The notes: generated by a model not told the origin, from the letters alone. 34,835 nt of DNA from Porphyromonas levii DSM 23370 (GCF_000379925.1 NZ_KB904245.1:1-34835); one strand, 5' to 3'. Positions 7,846-16,283 are shown, counted from the first letter of the stretch. Numbers and translations: made by a program.

Positions 7846-8427
7846 TCAACCTAGTTCATTGACCCACCGAACCACCACAGGAGCGAAGTAACAATGCTCT
7901 AGCTTCATTACCTTCTGCTGAATCTGCTCCGCCGTATCGTGGATAGGGTCTATCACTATACTCGCTTGGAATAAAGTTGTCCCACGGTCATACTCCTTAT
8001 CTATCACGTGTATAGTGATGCCCGACTCCGTTTCCCCAGCTGCTTTCACAGCCCTATGGACATGCATCCCATGCATCCCCTTACCGCCGTACTTAGGGAG
8101 GAGTGCCGGGTGAATATTGACTATCCTCTGAGGATAAGCCTCTAGTAGAAACTCTGGGATTAGTCTCAAGTACCCTGCCAAGACAATGGCATCTATGCCA
8201 TATTGCTTCAAGAGGGGCAAGAACACGCTAGGGGTGCTTAGTTCCTCACGCGTAAGGCAGTGGCTCGGGATGCCGAGCTTCTTGGCACGCTCCAGTACAT
8301 AAGCCTCTGGTTGATCACTCACTACGCAAGCTATCTGCACCCCTGCTTGTGGGTGCTCACGTAGATACTCCGCAATTTTCTGCATATTCGATCCACTTCC
8401 TGAGGCAAATATCGCTATCTTCTTCAT
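7846..8427 (-). CDS. purN: Phosphoribosylglycinamide formyltransferase
   Basis: Folate-dependent GAR transformylase of purine synthesis, transferring a formyl group from 10-formyl-THF to GAR. The 193-residue length fits the family. Motifs: the N-terminal G-S-G-S-N loop (residues 10-14) that binds the substrate phosphate, N-I-H-P-A-L-L-P with the catalytic Asn and His, and the following G-K-G-M-H-G and D-x-G-T segments holding the catalytic Asp. It is divergent from acpP and ends about 55 bases from the zntA promoter region. No other purine genes are adjacent. Confidence 0.95.
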   Translation of the reverse strand: MKKIAIFASGSGSNMQKIAEYLREHPQAGVQIACVVSDQPEAYVLERAKKLGIPSHCLTREELSTPSVFLPLLKQYGIDAIVLAGYLRLIPEFLLEAYPQRIVNIHPALLPKYGGKGMHGMHVHRAVKAAGETESGITIHVIDKEYDRGTTLFQASIVIDPIHDTAEQIQQKVMKLEHCYFAPVVVRWVNELG

Positions 8428-8459
8428 CTCAAATAAAGTTAAATGTGCACACTCATATA

Positions 8460-8488
8460 TTGCCTGTGCATTATTTTTTATATCTTTG
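8460..8488 (+). promoter_or_regulatory. acpP promoter
   Basis: TTG (8460-8462), 18 bases, then TATCTTTG (8481-8488). A second possible -7 box, TACTTTTG, lies at 8525-8532 without a -33 partner. The long AT-rich leader (about 90 bases) before acpP shows no strong hairpin. Confidence 0.6.
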
Positions 8489-8581
8489 CTCCGTAGTTAA
8501 CAGAGATGTATGCTCAAAGATAGCTACTTTTGTGGATAAGTAATAAGATTGAATATTGATAACTACTAAGTAAGATTAACT

Positions 8582-8830
8582 ATGGCAAATCAAGAAATTG
8601 CTGCTAAGGTAAAGGAGATCATCGTAGACAAGCTAAACGTAGATGCTAGTGAGGTTACAGAGGCTGCTAGCTTCACCAACGATCTTGGTGCTGACTCACT
8701 TGATACCGTAGAGCTAATCATGGAGTTTGAGAAGGTTTTTGATATCACTATCGAGGACGAGGTATCTCAGAATATCCAGACTGTAGGTGATGCTATCCAG
8801 CACATCGAGGAGGCTCTTGCTAGCAAGTAA
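8582..8830 (+). CDS. acpP: Acyl carrier protein
   Basis: Small acidic protein (82 residues) that carries the growing acyl chain in type II fatty acid synthesis. The phosphopantetheine attachment site is Ser39 in G-A-D-S-L-D-T-V-E. Length, acidity and helix pattern fit the family. It is followed by a hairpin and then fabF, the classic acpP-fabF-rnc order. Confidence 0.97.
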   Translation: MANQEIAAKVKEIIVDKLNVDASEVTEAASFTNDLGADSLDTVELIMEFEKVFDITIEDEVSQNIQTVGDAIQHIEEALASK

Positions 8831-8845
8831 GCAGTAAGCTTATAT

Positions 8846-8888
8846 AAAAGTGTTCCCTGGGGATAACGCCCTTGGGAGCACTTTTATT
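8846..8888 (+). terminator. Terminator/attenuator between acpP and fabF
   Basis: The stem AAAAGTGTTCCC / GGGAGCACTTTT (8846-8857 and 8874-8885, one wobble) encloses a GGG/CCC inner pair and is followed by TATTCTT. It would lower read-through so that acpP mRNA exceeds fabF-rnc mRNA, which matches the usual high demand for ACP. No clear separate fabF promoter was seen. Confidence 0.75.
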
Positions 8889-8943
8889 CTTAAATAGCAA
8901 AGATATTCAGATAACAAGTATACAATTATCATTACAGATATAT

Positions 8944-10200
8944 ATGGAGCTTAAGAGAGTAGTAGTGACCGGACTAGGCGCTATCACACCTGTAGGCAAC
9001 GATGCGCCTACCACCTGGGAAGCACTTAAAGCAGGCAAGAGCGGTGCAGGGACAATCACCCTGCTGAATACCGAGAAACACAAGACACAATTTGCCTGCG
9101 AGGTAAAGGACTTCGACCCCAATAAGCATTTCGACCGCAAGGAGGCACGCAAGTATGACCGCTACACCATGTTCGCCCTAGTAAGTGCGGACGAAGCGAT
9201 CAAGGATTGTGGTATCGATCTAGAGCAAGCCGATAAGAACCGCATAGGAGTTATCTTCACCAGCGGTGTCGGTGGTATGAAGACCTTCGAGGAGGAGGTC
9301 ATGGGCTACAACGAAGAGCGTGGTCCTCGTTTCAGCCCTTTCTTTGTGCCCAAGATGATTGCCGACATGGCTGCGGGTCAGATCAGCATGGCTTATGGTT
9401 TCCATGGTCCTAACTACGCTACAGTATCCGCCTGTGCGTCTAGTACCAATGCCATCATCGATGCGTTCAATCTGATTCGTCTAGGCAAGGCCGATATGAT
9501 TCTGAGCGGTGGTGCCGAAGCGCCTATCACCATAGCAGGTCTAGGTGGCTTCAATGCCATGAATGCACTCTCTACCCGCAACGATGACCCTCAGGCGGCT
9601 TCACGCCCATTCAGTGCTAGTCGTGATGGTTTCGTGATGGGCGAAGGAGGCGTTACCCTAGTGCTTGAGGAGTACGAGCACGCCAAGGCTCGCGGTGCCA
9701 AGATCTATGCAGAAATGATTGGTAGCGGTCTATCTGCCGATGCCTACCACCTCACAGCGTCTCACCCAGAAGGGCTAGGCGCAAAGCTGGTGATGCTCAA
9801 TGCGCTTGATGATGCTGGGCTCAAGGTAGAGGACATAGACTATATTAATGTACACGGTACCTCTACCCCTGTTGGCGATATTAGCGAGGTGAAAGCTATT
9901 AAGAGCGTATTTGGTGACCACGCCTACAAGCTCAACATCAGCAGTACCAAGTCTATGACCGGTCACCTCCTAGGAGCAGCTGGAGCCATAGAGGCGATGG
10001 CATGCGTGATGGCCATCAAGGACGGTGTGATTCCACCAACTATCAACCATGCCGATGGTGATGAGGATGAAGAAATAGATTATAAGCTCAACTTCACCTT
10101 CAATGTAAAGCAAGAGCGTCCTATCAAGGTGGCTCTATCCAACACCTTTGGCTTTGGCGGTCACAACGCTTCTGTAATATTCAAGAAGTACGAAGAATAA
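8944..10200 (+). CDS. fabF: 3-oxoacyl-[acyl-carrier-protein] synthase II
   Basis: Condenses malonyl-ACP with acyl-ACP in fatty acid elongation. The thiolase-fold protein of 418 residues has the Cys-His-His triad: Cys164 in V-S-A-C-A-S-S, His304 in N-V-H-G-T-S-T, and His341 in K-S-M-T-G-H-L-L-G. The start is set at M-E-L-K-R-V-V-V-T-G; an upstream in-frame ATG at 8872 would put 24 residues from inside the preceding terminator onto the protein, and is rejected. It is followed nine bases later by rnc, so the two are probably co-transcribed. Confidence 0.97.
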   Translation: MELKRVVVTGLGAITPVGNDAPTTWEALKAGKSGAGTITLLNTEKHKTQFACEVKDFDPNKHFDRKEARKYDRYTMFALVSADEAIKDCGIDLEQADKNRIGVIFTSGVGGMKTFEEEVMGYNEERGPRFSPFFVPKMIADMAAGQISMAYGFHGPNYATVSACASSTNAIIDAFNLIRLGKADMILSGGAEAPITIAGLGGFNAMNALSTRNDDPQAASRPFSASRDGFVMGEGGVTLVLEEYEHAKARGAKIYAEMIGSGLSADAYHLTASHPEGLGAKLVMLNALDDAGLKVEDIDYINVHGTSTPVGDISEVKAIKSVFGDHAYKLNISSTKSMTGHLLGAAGAIEAMACVMAIKDGVIPPTINHADGDEDEEIDYKLNFTFNVKQERPIKVALSNTFGFGGHNASVIFKKYEE

Positions 10201-10209
10201 GCAACACCT

Positions 10210-10998
10210 ATGGGCATAAGAGCCATACTAACTATAGTTCGGAAAAGGGTGCGCAAGCTCGCCACCCCTTTCCGAAAGAAAGAGGTACTAGAGGGGAATC
10301 CCAAAACACTCCGCCACATAGCGTTGGAGAAGATGATGGGCACAGAGATAAGTAATCCTCAGATATACTCTCAGGCTCTTACCCATCGTTCGTACGAAGG
10401 TGCTGGAGGTATGCGGAGCAATGAGCGACTAGAGTACCTTGGCGATAGCGTGGTGAGCCTAGCAGTAGGGCATACCCTATATGAGCTCTATCCTGATGAA
10501 GCCGAGGGGACACTCACGAGTATCCGCTCCTATCTCGTGAATAGGCAGAATATGAATGCCACTGCAGCAAAGCTCGGACTAGATAAGCTCATCTACGCAG
10601 ATAGCGGCGTCACACTCAAGGGCGCAGATGTGATGGGCAACACTCTGGAGGCTCTAATAGGTGCCATGTACTTGGATAAAGGGTACGACTTTGCGGCTCA
10701 GTTCGTCCGTTCCAACCTGATTGTCTCCAAGAACAATGTACGTGTGGTAGCCAAGAAGGAAGAGGACTACAAGACTGAGCTCATTATCCTGATGCAGAAG
10801 GAGAAGGTAGACTACGAGTTTGTACACCTCGATACCAACTTCACCAAGGAGCAGGGCTTTATCCACCGTTGCGAACTAAGAATAAACTTTCCTACCGGGC
10901 AGATGTGTACCGTAGGTGTGGGTAATTCTAAGAAGAAAGCACACCAAAACGCATCGAAAGAGGCGCTTCGGCGTATCGAGAAGATAAGAGCGAAGTAA
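10210..10998 (+). CDS. rnc: Ribonuclease III
   Basis: Cuts double-stranded RNA in rRNA and mRNA processing. The 262-residue protein has the signature N-E-R-L-E-Y-L-G-D-S (71-80), the second catalytic helix N-T-L-E-A-L-I-G-A (about 144-152) and a C-terminal double-stranded RNA-binding domain (about 180-258, ending K-K-A-H-Q-N-A-S-K-E-A-L). A basic N-terminal extension of roughly 35 residues precedes the catalytic domain. It is the last gene of the acpP-fabF-rnc group. Confidence 0.96.
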   Translation: MGIRAILTIVRKRVRKLATPFRKKEVLEGNPKTLRHIALEKMMGTEISNPQIYSQALTHRSYEGAGGMRSNERLEYLGDSVVSLAVGHTLYELYPDEAEGTLTSIRSYLVNRQNMNATAAKLGLDKLIYADSGVTLKGADVMGNTLEALIGAMYLDKGYDFAAQFVRSNLIVSKNNVRVVAKKEEDYKTELIILMQKEKVDYEFVHLDTNFTKEQGFIHRCELRINFPTGQMCTVGVGNSKKKAHQNASKEALRRIEKIRAK

Positions 10999-11029
10999 TT
11001 TCTCTAGATTGTGATAAATAAATTTGGAG

Positions 11030-11073
11030 GCAGCTATGCGGATGTTGATATTCGTGTAGCTGCTTTGTCTTTA
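11030..11073 (+). terminator. Likely rnc terminator
   Basis: GCAGCTA (11030-11036) pairs with TAGCTGC (11057-11063). Inside it CGGAT pairs with ATTCG around a GTTGAT loop. TTTGTCTTT follows. It is 30 bases past the rnc stop. Confidence 0.65.
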
Positions 11074-11169
11074 TAAGTTCTGTCCTCTCCTGAAATAGTA
11101 GACACATTGAGTTAGCAAAATCATGGATAAACAAGTAACAATTAGGTATCGTCAGCCGGGGATTGCGAA

Positions 11170-11275
11170 GTTTCCGTCGATGGAAACAAAAGTTTCCAAG
11201 GTTGGAACGATAAGTTTCCATCGACGGAAATAAAAGTTTCCACGGTTGGAAACCTACCTTTCCAACGACGGAAAA
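11170..11275. repeat. Array of five 18-bp palindromes with exact 22-bp period
   Basis: Units start at 11170, 11192, 11214, 11236 and 11258. Each is (G/C)TTTCC, six variable bases, GGAAA(C/T/A). The cores are GTCGAT, AAGGTT, ATCGAC, ACGGTT and AACGAC. Unit 2 lacks one A but has a spacer one base longer, so the period stays 22. Unit 3 is the inverse of unit 1, giving a 17-bp perfect inverted pair around unit 2. A sixth partial unit (TTTTGGAACG) follows. The array lies in the 524-base gap between rnc and the sphingolipid genes. It is too short-spaced for CRISPR. Function unknown. Confidence 0.85.
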
Positions 11276-11357
11276 TATTTTGGAACGCCTACTCATGGTG
11301 GGCGACAAGACTTCTAAAGCAAAAGCAATTTTATTAGTTTTTTCAAGGAATACTCTG

Positions 11358-11391
11358 TGCGCTCGCAGCCGACACGCTGCGGACGCATTTT
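11358..11391 (+). terminator. GC-rich hairpin followed by TTTT
   Basis: TGCG-CT-CGCAGC pairs with GCTGCG-GA-CGCA (11358-11369 and 11376-11387) around a six-base loop, with TTTTAG after it. It may end transcripts from the repeat array before the spt gene. The remaining bases to 11522 are AT-rich with no clear TAnnTTTG promoter. Confidence 0.5.
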
Positions 11392-11522
11392 AGTTATATC
11401 GAAAGGCTAAAACAAAATACATATTATTTTACTCACGATTTTATCTGCATATACGTGCAATTTACTGGATATAATTACTATATTTGCCCGCAGAATGTAA
11501 TTTTATCCTTTTATATACAGAC

Positions 11523-12743
11523 ATGGAGCTACAAGCAACATTACAACAAAAGACTAAGGGCATACTTCAGGAACGAACAGAGCAGTACCGTGTACCGCAA
11601 GAGTTTATGGCGAAGGGCATATACCCTTACTTCCGAGAAACCACTAGCAAGCAAGAGCCAGAGGTGACGATGCAGGGGAAGAGGGTATTGATGTTCGGCT
11701 CCAATGCCTACACGGGTCTGACCAATCACCCCGAGGTAATCCTAGCTGGGCAGATGGCTATGGAGCTGTACGGCAGTGGCTGTGCGGGCTCTCGCTTCCT
11801 CAATGGCACGCTAGACCTTCATAATACTCTGGAGCGTAAGATGGCGGAGTTTATCGGAAAGGATGATGCACTTGTTCTCGCCACTGGCTTTACGGTCAAT
11901 TCGGGTGTAATCCCTCAGCTCGTGGGGCGCAATGATTATATTCTATATGATAGCCGTGTACATGCTTCTATCATAGACGGTCGCAGGCTCGCCAGTGCGA
12001 AGTCTATCCGATTTAAGCACAACGATATGGAAGACCTAGAACGTCAGCTACAGAAGTGTAACCCCGAGGCACTCAAGCTAATCGTGGTGGATGGTGTGTA
12101 CTCTATGGAGGGCGATCTGGCACCACTCCCCGAGATTGTGGCGCTGAAGTATAAGTACAATGCCACCCTACTCGTAGACGAAGCGCACGGAGTGGGCGTA
12201 TTCGGGCGCAATGGGCGTGGTATCTGTGACCATTACGGTGTGACCAAGGATGTAGACCTCATCATGGGGACTTTCAGTAAGTCACTTGCCTCTATCGGAG
12301 GCTTTGTGACTGCCGATGCTTCGGTCATCAACTATCTTCGCCACACCACACGCACCTATATCTTCTCCGCTTCATCATCTCCTGCGGCTACCGCTTGCGC
12401 ACTCAAGGCGGTGGAGATACTAGAGCAAGAGCCCGAACGGATAGAGCAACTATGGACGGTGACCAATTATGCCCTCAAGCGCTTCCGCGAAGAAGGCTTC
12501 GAGATTGGCGACACGGCTTCACCTATCATCCCTCTCTACGTAAGGGATGTGGACAAAACCTTTGCGGTCACGAAGCTTGCTTTCGATAATGGCGTATTTA
12601 TCAACCCCGTTATCCCTCCTGCCTGTGCGCCAGAGGATACCCTCGTGCGCTTTGCCCTCATGGCTACGCACTCTATAGAACAAGTAGAGCGGGCAGTGAA
12701 GATTCTAAAACTCTGCTTTAAGGAACTAGATATCATCCAATGA
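11523..12743 (+). CDS. spt: Serine palmitoyltransferase (alpha-oxoamine synthase)
   Basis: PLP enzyme that joins serine and a long-chain acyl-CoA to form 3-ketosphinganine, the first step of sphingolipid synthesis in Bacteroidales. The 406-residue protein matches remembered Bacteroides/Porphyromonas enzymes closely: Y-P-Y-F-R-E (35-40), M-F-G-S-N-A-Y-T-G-L (57-66), G-S-G-C-A-G-S-R-F-L-N-G-T (84-96), D-E-A-H-G (209-213) and the PLP lysine K243 in T-F-S-K-S-L-A-S-I-G-G. The start is set at M-E-L-Q-A-T; a longer frame beginning 13 codons earlier has no support. Glycine C-acetyltransferase and AONS are related, but the R-E/M-F-G-S-N-A-Y pattern favours SPT. Its stop overlaps the next start (ATGA). 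Confidence 0.9.
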   Translation: MELQATLQQKTKGILQERTEQYRVPQEFMAKGIYPYFRETTSKQEPEVTMQGKRVLMFGSNAYTGLTNHPEVILAGQMAMELYGSGCAGSRFLNGTLDLHNTLERKMAEFIGKDDALVLATGFTVNSGVIPQLVGRNDYILYDSRVHASIIDGRRLASAKSIRFKHNDMEDLERQLQKCNPEALKLIVVDGVYSMEGDLAPLPEIVALKYKYNATLLVDEAHGVGVFGRNGRGICDHYGVTKDVDLIMGTFSKSLASIGGFVTADASVINYLRHTTRTYIFSASSSPAATACALKAVEILEQEPERIEQLWTVTNYALKRFREEGFEIGDTASPIIPLYVRDVDKTFAVTKLAFDNGVFINPVIPPACAPEDTLVRFALMATHSIEQVERAVKILKLCFKELDIIQ

Positions 12744-13723
12744 CACCTCCTCCAAGGCTACTCCTTACAGGCGCCACAGGCTTCATAGGTCGCTACCTAC
12801 TCCAAGAGCTAAAGGATAGTGGCTATGAAGTGTGGGTGGCTGTGCGGAGCGAGAGTAATCGAAGGGGGCTCGAGAGTGAGTCGATTGTGGAGGTAGACTA
12901 TGGCTCTACAGCTCAGATGAAGAGCGCTTTTGAGGAGATAGGGGGCTTCGACTATGTGGTGCACAATGCAGGGGTTACGAAGTGCAGCCATCGGAGTACC
13001 TTTATGGAGGTCAATTATCGCAATACTACACGTCTGCTTAGGGCACTAGAGGCATTGGCTCAGCGCCCTAAGTGCTTCCTCTACATGAGTAGTATGAGTA
13101 GCTTTGCCCCCAATCTCACAGAGCAACCACTCCGAAGCGATAGCCCCCAACAGCCTATCACGGAGTACGGAAGGAGCAAACTGGCAGCGGAGAAGGCCAT
13201 TGCTGCGTCGGTGATACCACACGTAATCCTCTGCCCTACAGGAGTATATGGCAAAGGAGATCAAGACTATATCCTCTCTATCCAGACGATGAAGAGGGGC
13301 TTCAGCTTCGTATCGGGCACTACGCCACAGCTTCTTAGCTTTGTGCATGTACGTGATGTAGCAAGAGCGGTGAGCTTCTTACTCCAGCACCCTGAGAGCT
13401 ATGGGGAGCGCTACCTCCTCTGCGATGGGAAGGACTATACCGACCAAGACTTCACAGAGATTGTGTCTCAACTCATAGGACGACGGGTGAGAGAGGTGCG
13501 TGTGCCGCTCCGATTGGTCAAACGAGCATGTTATATAGGGGATAAGGTCGGAAAGATTATCGGGAAACCCCTTGTGTTTAACCAAGACAAGTATCCGATT
13601 CTTGCCCAGCACAATTGGCTTTGCGACATCACTCCCCTCCTATCCCTCGGTTTCCAGCCACAGTATGACCTGAGAAGTGGTATCGCCGAAGCCCTCGACC
13701 TCCCCCGAAAAGAGAATCTATAG
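12740..13723 (+). CDS. NAD(P)-dependent epimerase/dehydrogenase, candidate 3-ketosphinganine reductase
   Basis: Extended short-chain dehydrogenase of 327 residues: nucleotide-binding T-G-A-T-G-F-I-G (10-17), S-S-M-S-S at the catalytic Ser region (about 117-121) and Y143-x-x-x-K147. Its ATG overlaps the spt stop by four bases, so translation is probably coupled. Known context: in Caulobacter the ketosphinganine reductase CerR belongs to this NAD-epimerase family, and a Bacteroides homologue has been described, so the pairing with spt suggests the same job here. That role is inference; the sequence shows only the fold and catalytic residues. It ends at a strong terminator, so spt and this gene form a two-gene operon. 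Confidence 0.75.
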   Translation: MTPPPRLLLTGATGFIGRYLLQELKDSGYEVWVAVRSESNRRGLESESIVEVDYGSTAQMKSAFEEIGGFDYVVHNAGVTKCSHRSTFMEVNYRNTTRLLRALEALAQRPKCFLYMSSMSSFAPNLTEQPLRSDSPQQPITEYGRSKLAAEKAIAASVIPHVILCPTGVYGKGDQDYILSIQTMKRGFSFVSGTTPQLLSFVHVRDVARAVSFLLQHPESYGERYLLCDGKDYTDQDFTEIVSQLIGRRVREVRVPLRLVKRACYIGDKVGKIIGKPLVFNQDKYPILAQHNWLCDITPLLSLGFQPQYDLRSGIAEALDLPRKENL

Positions 13724-13727
13724 ATAG

Positions 13728-13774
13728 AATTATTCCTAGAGATAGACTTAGTTATCTCCGGGAATAATTTTTTA
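13728..13774 (+). terminator. Terminator of the spt operon
   Basis: AATTATTCC (13728-13736) pairs with GGAATAATT (13761-13769), with an inner AGATA/TATCT pair, and a T-run follows (13768-13774). Confidence 0.88.
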
Positions 13775-13867
13775 TTTGTACATGCAAATATATCTATCCC
13801 GCTCGGTACAAGAAAATTGAAGCATCCAGAGAAATCACTTCGGAAGTATAGACGACCTCAATGTGGG

Positions 13868-13899
13868 CTTGAATAAATCACTTATAATGAGTATTTTTG
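13868..13899 (+). promoter_or_regulatory. Promoter of the sialate esterase gene
   Basis: CTTG (13868-13871), 20 bases, then TATTTTTG (13892-13899), an exact TAnnTTTG. The ATG follows about 31 bases later. Confidence 0.55.
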
Positions 13900-13930
13900 C
13901 TTGAAATAGATAATAATTAGTTTGAAAGAT

Positions 13931-16054
13931 ATGAGATTGATTCAGGCATTGTTTTTGTCTTTATTTGTGCTGTTGGGTAACACAGGGAGTTGGGCACAGC
14001 AGAGCAAAAAGACGAGGGTAGCGTGTATAGGAGACTCTGTCACCGAGGGGATGGGGCTCAAGGATGCCAAGACGGAGAGTTATCCATCGGTGCTTCAGGG
14101 ATTATTAGGTGATGATTATGAGGTACGCAACTTTGGGCACAGCGGCGCTACACTCCTCAAGAATGGGCACAACCCTTATGTTAAAACTCAGCAATATGCA
14201 GATGCAATGGCATTCCCTGCCGATATTGCGGTCATTCACTTGGGACTCAATGACACCGCTCCTCGCAATTTCCCCTTTTACAGAGACCGGTTTAGGCAAG
14301 ACTATGTCTGGTTGATTGATCAAGTGCGTAGCCTCAATCCCGATGTCGAGATTTATATCTGTAGTATGACCCCAATATTTACAGGGCATCAACGCTATAC
14401 ATCGAGCACTCAGGTGTGGCACAGTCTTTTACAAAAGGAGATTGAGCAGGTGGTGCAGGCGAGGAATGTACACTTTATCGACCTCAATAGGGCATTTGCG
14501 CACCGCCCTGATTTGATTACAGACCGCCCAACTTTGCACCCTAATAAGGCCGGTGCAGAGCTCCTAGCTAAGACGGTGTACCGGCACTTGACTGGAGACT
14601 TTGGAGGTTTCCGGATCTCTTCCATCTGGGGCAGTGGTATGGTATTGCAGCAGTCCAGTGCGATACAGATGGAGGGGATAGCGAACGCAGGCACTCCTAT
14701 TACAGTAGAATGGAATGGGCAGAAGCTAAGCACGGTCTCAGGTGAAGACGGTAGGTGGAGCGTCATTATTTTGACGCCTAAGGGTAGCTACAAGAGCTAT
14801 GAGATGACCATTAAGCATGGCAAAGAGACTACCCGCTTTACGGATATCTTGGTGGGTGAAGTATGGCTCGCCCTCGGGCAAAGTAATATGGAGTGGCACC
14901 TTGGTAATATCAATGGCGGGAAGGAGCTCGCAAAGAGTGCTGATGCCCAACGACCGCTACGCCTTTTTCATCTATGGGAATTGGCTCGCACCGATAATGT
15001 GGTTTGGAGTGATGAGGTGCTCCAGCGTGCTAACGAATTGGATTTTTACCACGGTAAATGGGGGAAAGATGCTGAGGAGGAGGCATTGTCATTCTCTGGA
15101 ATAGGTTATGCTTTTGGGAGACAGTTGCAGGAGCAAATCGATGTACCTATAGGTGTAGTGCAATTGGCAGTGGGAGGTAGTCCTCTTCTTTCATGGGTAA
15201 GTAGAGAGCGATTGATAGAGGACCCGTTTTTTCACGGATCTTTTGTCAATTGGCGAAGTACTGATTATATGATGCGATGGGCAAGGGAGCGTGCTACGAC
15301 CAATTTGGGAGAGAAAAGTAAGGATTCTTTCCAAAGGCATAGTTACGATCCCTCTTTCAACTATGAGGCCGGACTCGTCCAGCTAGGTGAGATCCCATTT
15401 GCCGGGGCTCTATGGTATCAAGGGGAGAGCGATGCAGAGAATGCCGAGCTATACGCACGTCTCTTTCCACTATTGGTAGAAGACCTCAGGAGGTACCATG
15501 GCACATCTCTTCCGATTTACACGGTACAATTGAGTTCTATCGAGCGTACGCCTTGGCCCTGGTTTAGGTGGCATCAGGCTATGTTGGCAAGCGATCCTAT
15601 AATCCCGGGTGTACACCTCGCCGTGTCGCACGATTATGGTGACCCTAACGACGTACACCCAAAAGAGAAGCTCCCGGTGGCAAATAGGCTTGTTGCCTTG
15701 GCATTACAATACAATTACCATAGAAATATTGTAGCAGACAGCCCGATACCATTGGGGATTAATAGAATTGGAGCAGATAAGTGGCGCATTGATTTTGTCC
15801 CTTCAAAAGGACGACTCGCCACCACCGACGGGAGTAGCTCAGTGAAAGGGTTGGAAGTCATTACCACTTCAGGAGAGCGCATAGAGGTCTCTGCCATTAT
15901 CTCTAAAGATCAGCGCAGTCTCGAGGTGACGATTCCTGCTAATTCAGGTGCGACAGACGTAGTCTACGCGTGGGATCCTATAGTGGGACCAGAGTGTAAT
16001 CTATGCTATGACGGTGCTCAACCTGCAGGCTCCTTCCGTCTTGAATTTAAATAG
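13931..16054 (+). CDS. nanS: Two-domain sialate O-acetylesterase (SGNH hydrolase)
   Basis: Exported esterase that removes O-acetyl groups from sialic acid so that sialidases and the lyase can act. It has a signal peptide (about 1-22, ending W-A-Q). The first SGNH domain (about 29-222) carries G-D-S-V-T-E-G with Ser36, G-H-S-G, L-G-L-N-D and L-H-P-N with His203; the usual Asp three residues before that His is replaced, with Asp198 five residues away. The second domain (about 228-end) carries G-Q-S-N-M-E-W with Ser318, W-Y-Q-G-E-S-D and D-V-H-P. Double-domain NanS-like esterases are known from Tannerella. The start is ATG 13931 rather than a TTG nine bases earlier, since it gives a clean signal peptide. 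It is monocistronic and lies about 9 kb from the nan operon start. Confidence 0.85.
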   Translation: MRLIQALFLSLFVLLGNTGSWAQQSKKTRVACIGDSVTEGMGLKDAKTESYPSVLQGLLGDDYEVRNFGHSGATLLKNGHNPYVKTQQYADAMAFPADIAVIHLGLNDTAPRNFPFYRDRFRQDYVWLIDQVRSLNPDVEIYICSMTPIFTGHQRYTSSTQVWHSLLQKEIEQVVQARNVHFIDLNRAFAHRPDLITDRPTLHPNKAGAELLAKTVYRHLTGDFGGFRISSIWGSGMVLQQSSAIQMEGIANAGTPITVEWNGQKLSTVSGEDGRWSVIILTPKGSYKSYEMTIKHGKETTRFTDILVGEVWLALGQSNMEWHLGNINGGKELAKSADAQRPLRLFHLWELARTDNVVWSDEVLQRANELDFYHGKWGKDAEEEALSFSGIGYAFGRQLQEQIDVPIGVVQLAVGGSPLLSWVSRERLIEDPFFHGSFVNWRSTDYMMRWARERATTNLGEKSKDSFQRHSYDPSFNYEAGLVQLGEIPFAGALWYQGESDAENAELYARLFPLLVEDLRRYHGTSLPIYTVQLSSIERTPWPWFRWHQAMLASDPIIPGVHLAVSHDYGDPNDVHPKEKLPVANRLVALALQYNYHRNIVADSPIPLGINRIGADKWRIDFVPSKGRLATTDGSSSVKGLEVITTSGERIEVSAIISKDQRSLEVTIPANSGATDVVYAWDPIVGPECNLCYDGAQPAGSFRLEFK

Positions 16055-16106
16055 AGGCTTAGGTAAGCCCCTTATAGCCGCAGTAGATGTGCGTAAGTAA
16101 ATAGAA

Positions 16107-16145
16107 AACCCCCATCCGATAGATTATCGGATGGGGGTTCTTTTT
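16107..16145 (+). terminator. Perfect intrinsic terminator after nanS
   Basis: A 15-bp perfect stem AACCCCCATCCGATA / TATCGGATGGGGGTT (16107-16121 and 16125-16139) with a three-base loop, then CTTTTT. Confidence 0.95.
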
Positions 16146-16207
16146 GTCTATTCTAGGGTAGACCTGTTGCAATTCGCACGAATGGCAAATATTTAATCAT
16201 ACAAGCA

Positions 16208-16246
16208 TTGCAACTAAACATTATATTTGATAACTTTGTATTGCAA
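16208..16246 (+). promoter_or_regulatory. pflB promoter region with TTGCAA motifs
   Basis: TTG (16208-16210), 20 bases, then TAACTTTG (16231-16238). TTGCAA occurs at 16208-16213 and 16241-16246, on either side of the -7 box, and again at 16167-16172. Such hexamers could be sites for a CRP/FNR-like redox regulator, but this is unproven. Confidence 0.5.
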
Positions 16247-16283
16247 ATAAAGATATAAGGAATTTAAGATAAGGTATAATATC

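Noticed and set aside
8872-8943. N-terminal extension of fabF
   Set aside because: It would begin inside the acpP-fabF terminator stem. FabF proteins start at the M-E-L-K-R-V-V-V-T-G equivalent.
11170-11275. CRISPR array
   Set aside because: Units are 18-bp palindromes with 4-5 base spacers and no variable 30-base spacers, and no cas gene is present.
10928-11308. 126-codon minus-strand frame crossing the rnc end and the palindrome array
   Set aside because: Its sequence is produced by reading the TTTCC-N6-GGAAA repeats and the reverse of rnc. It has no domain and no start signal.
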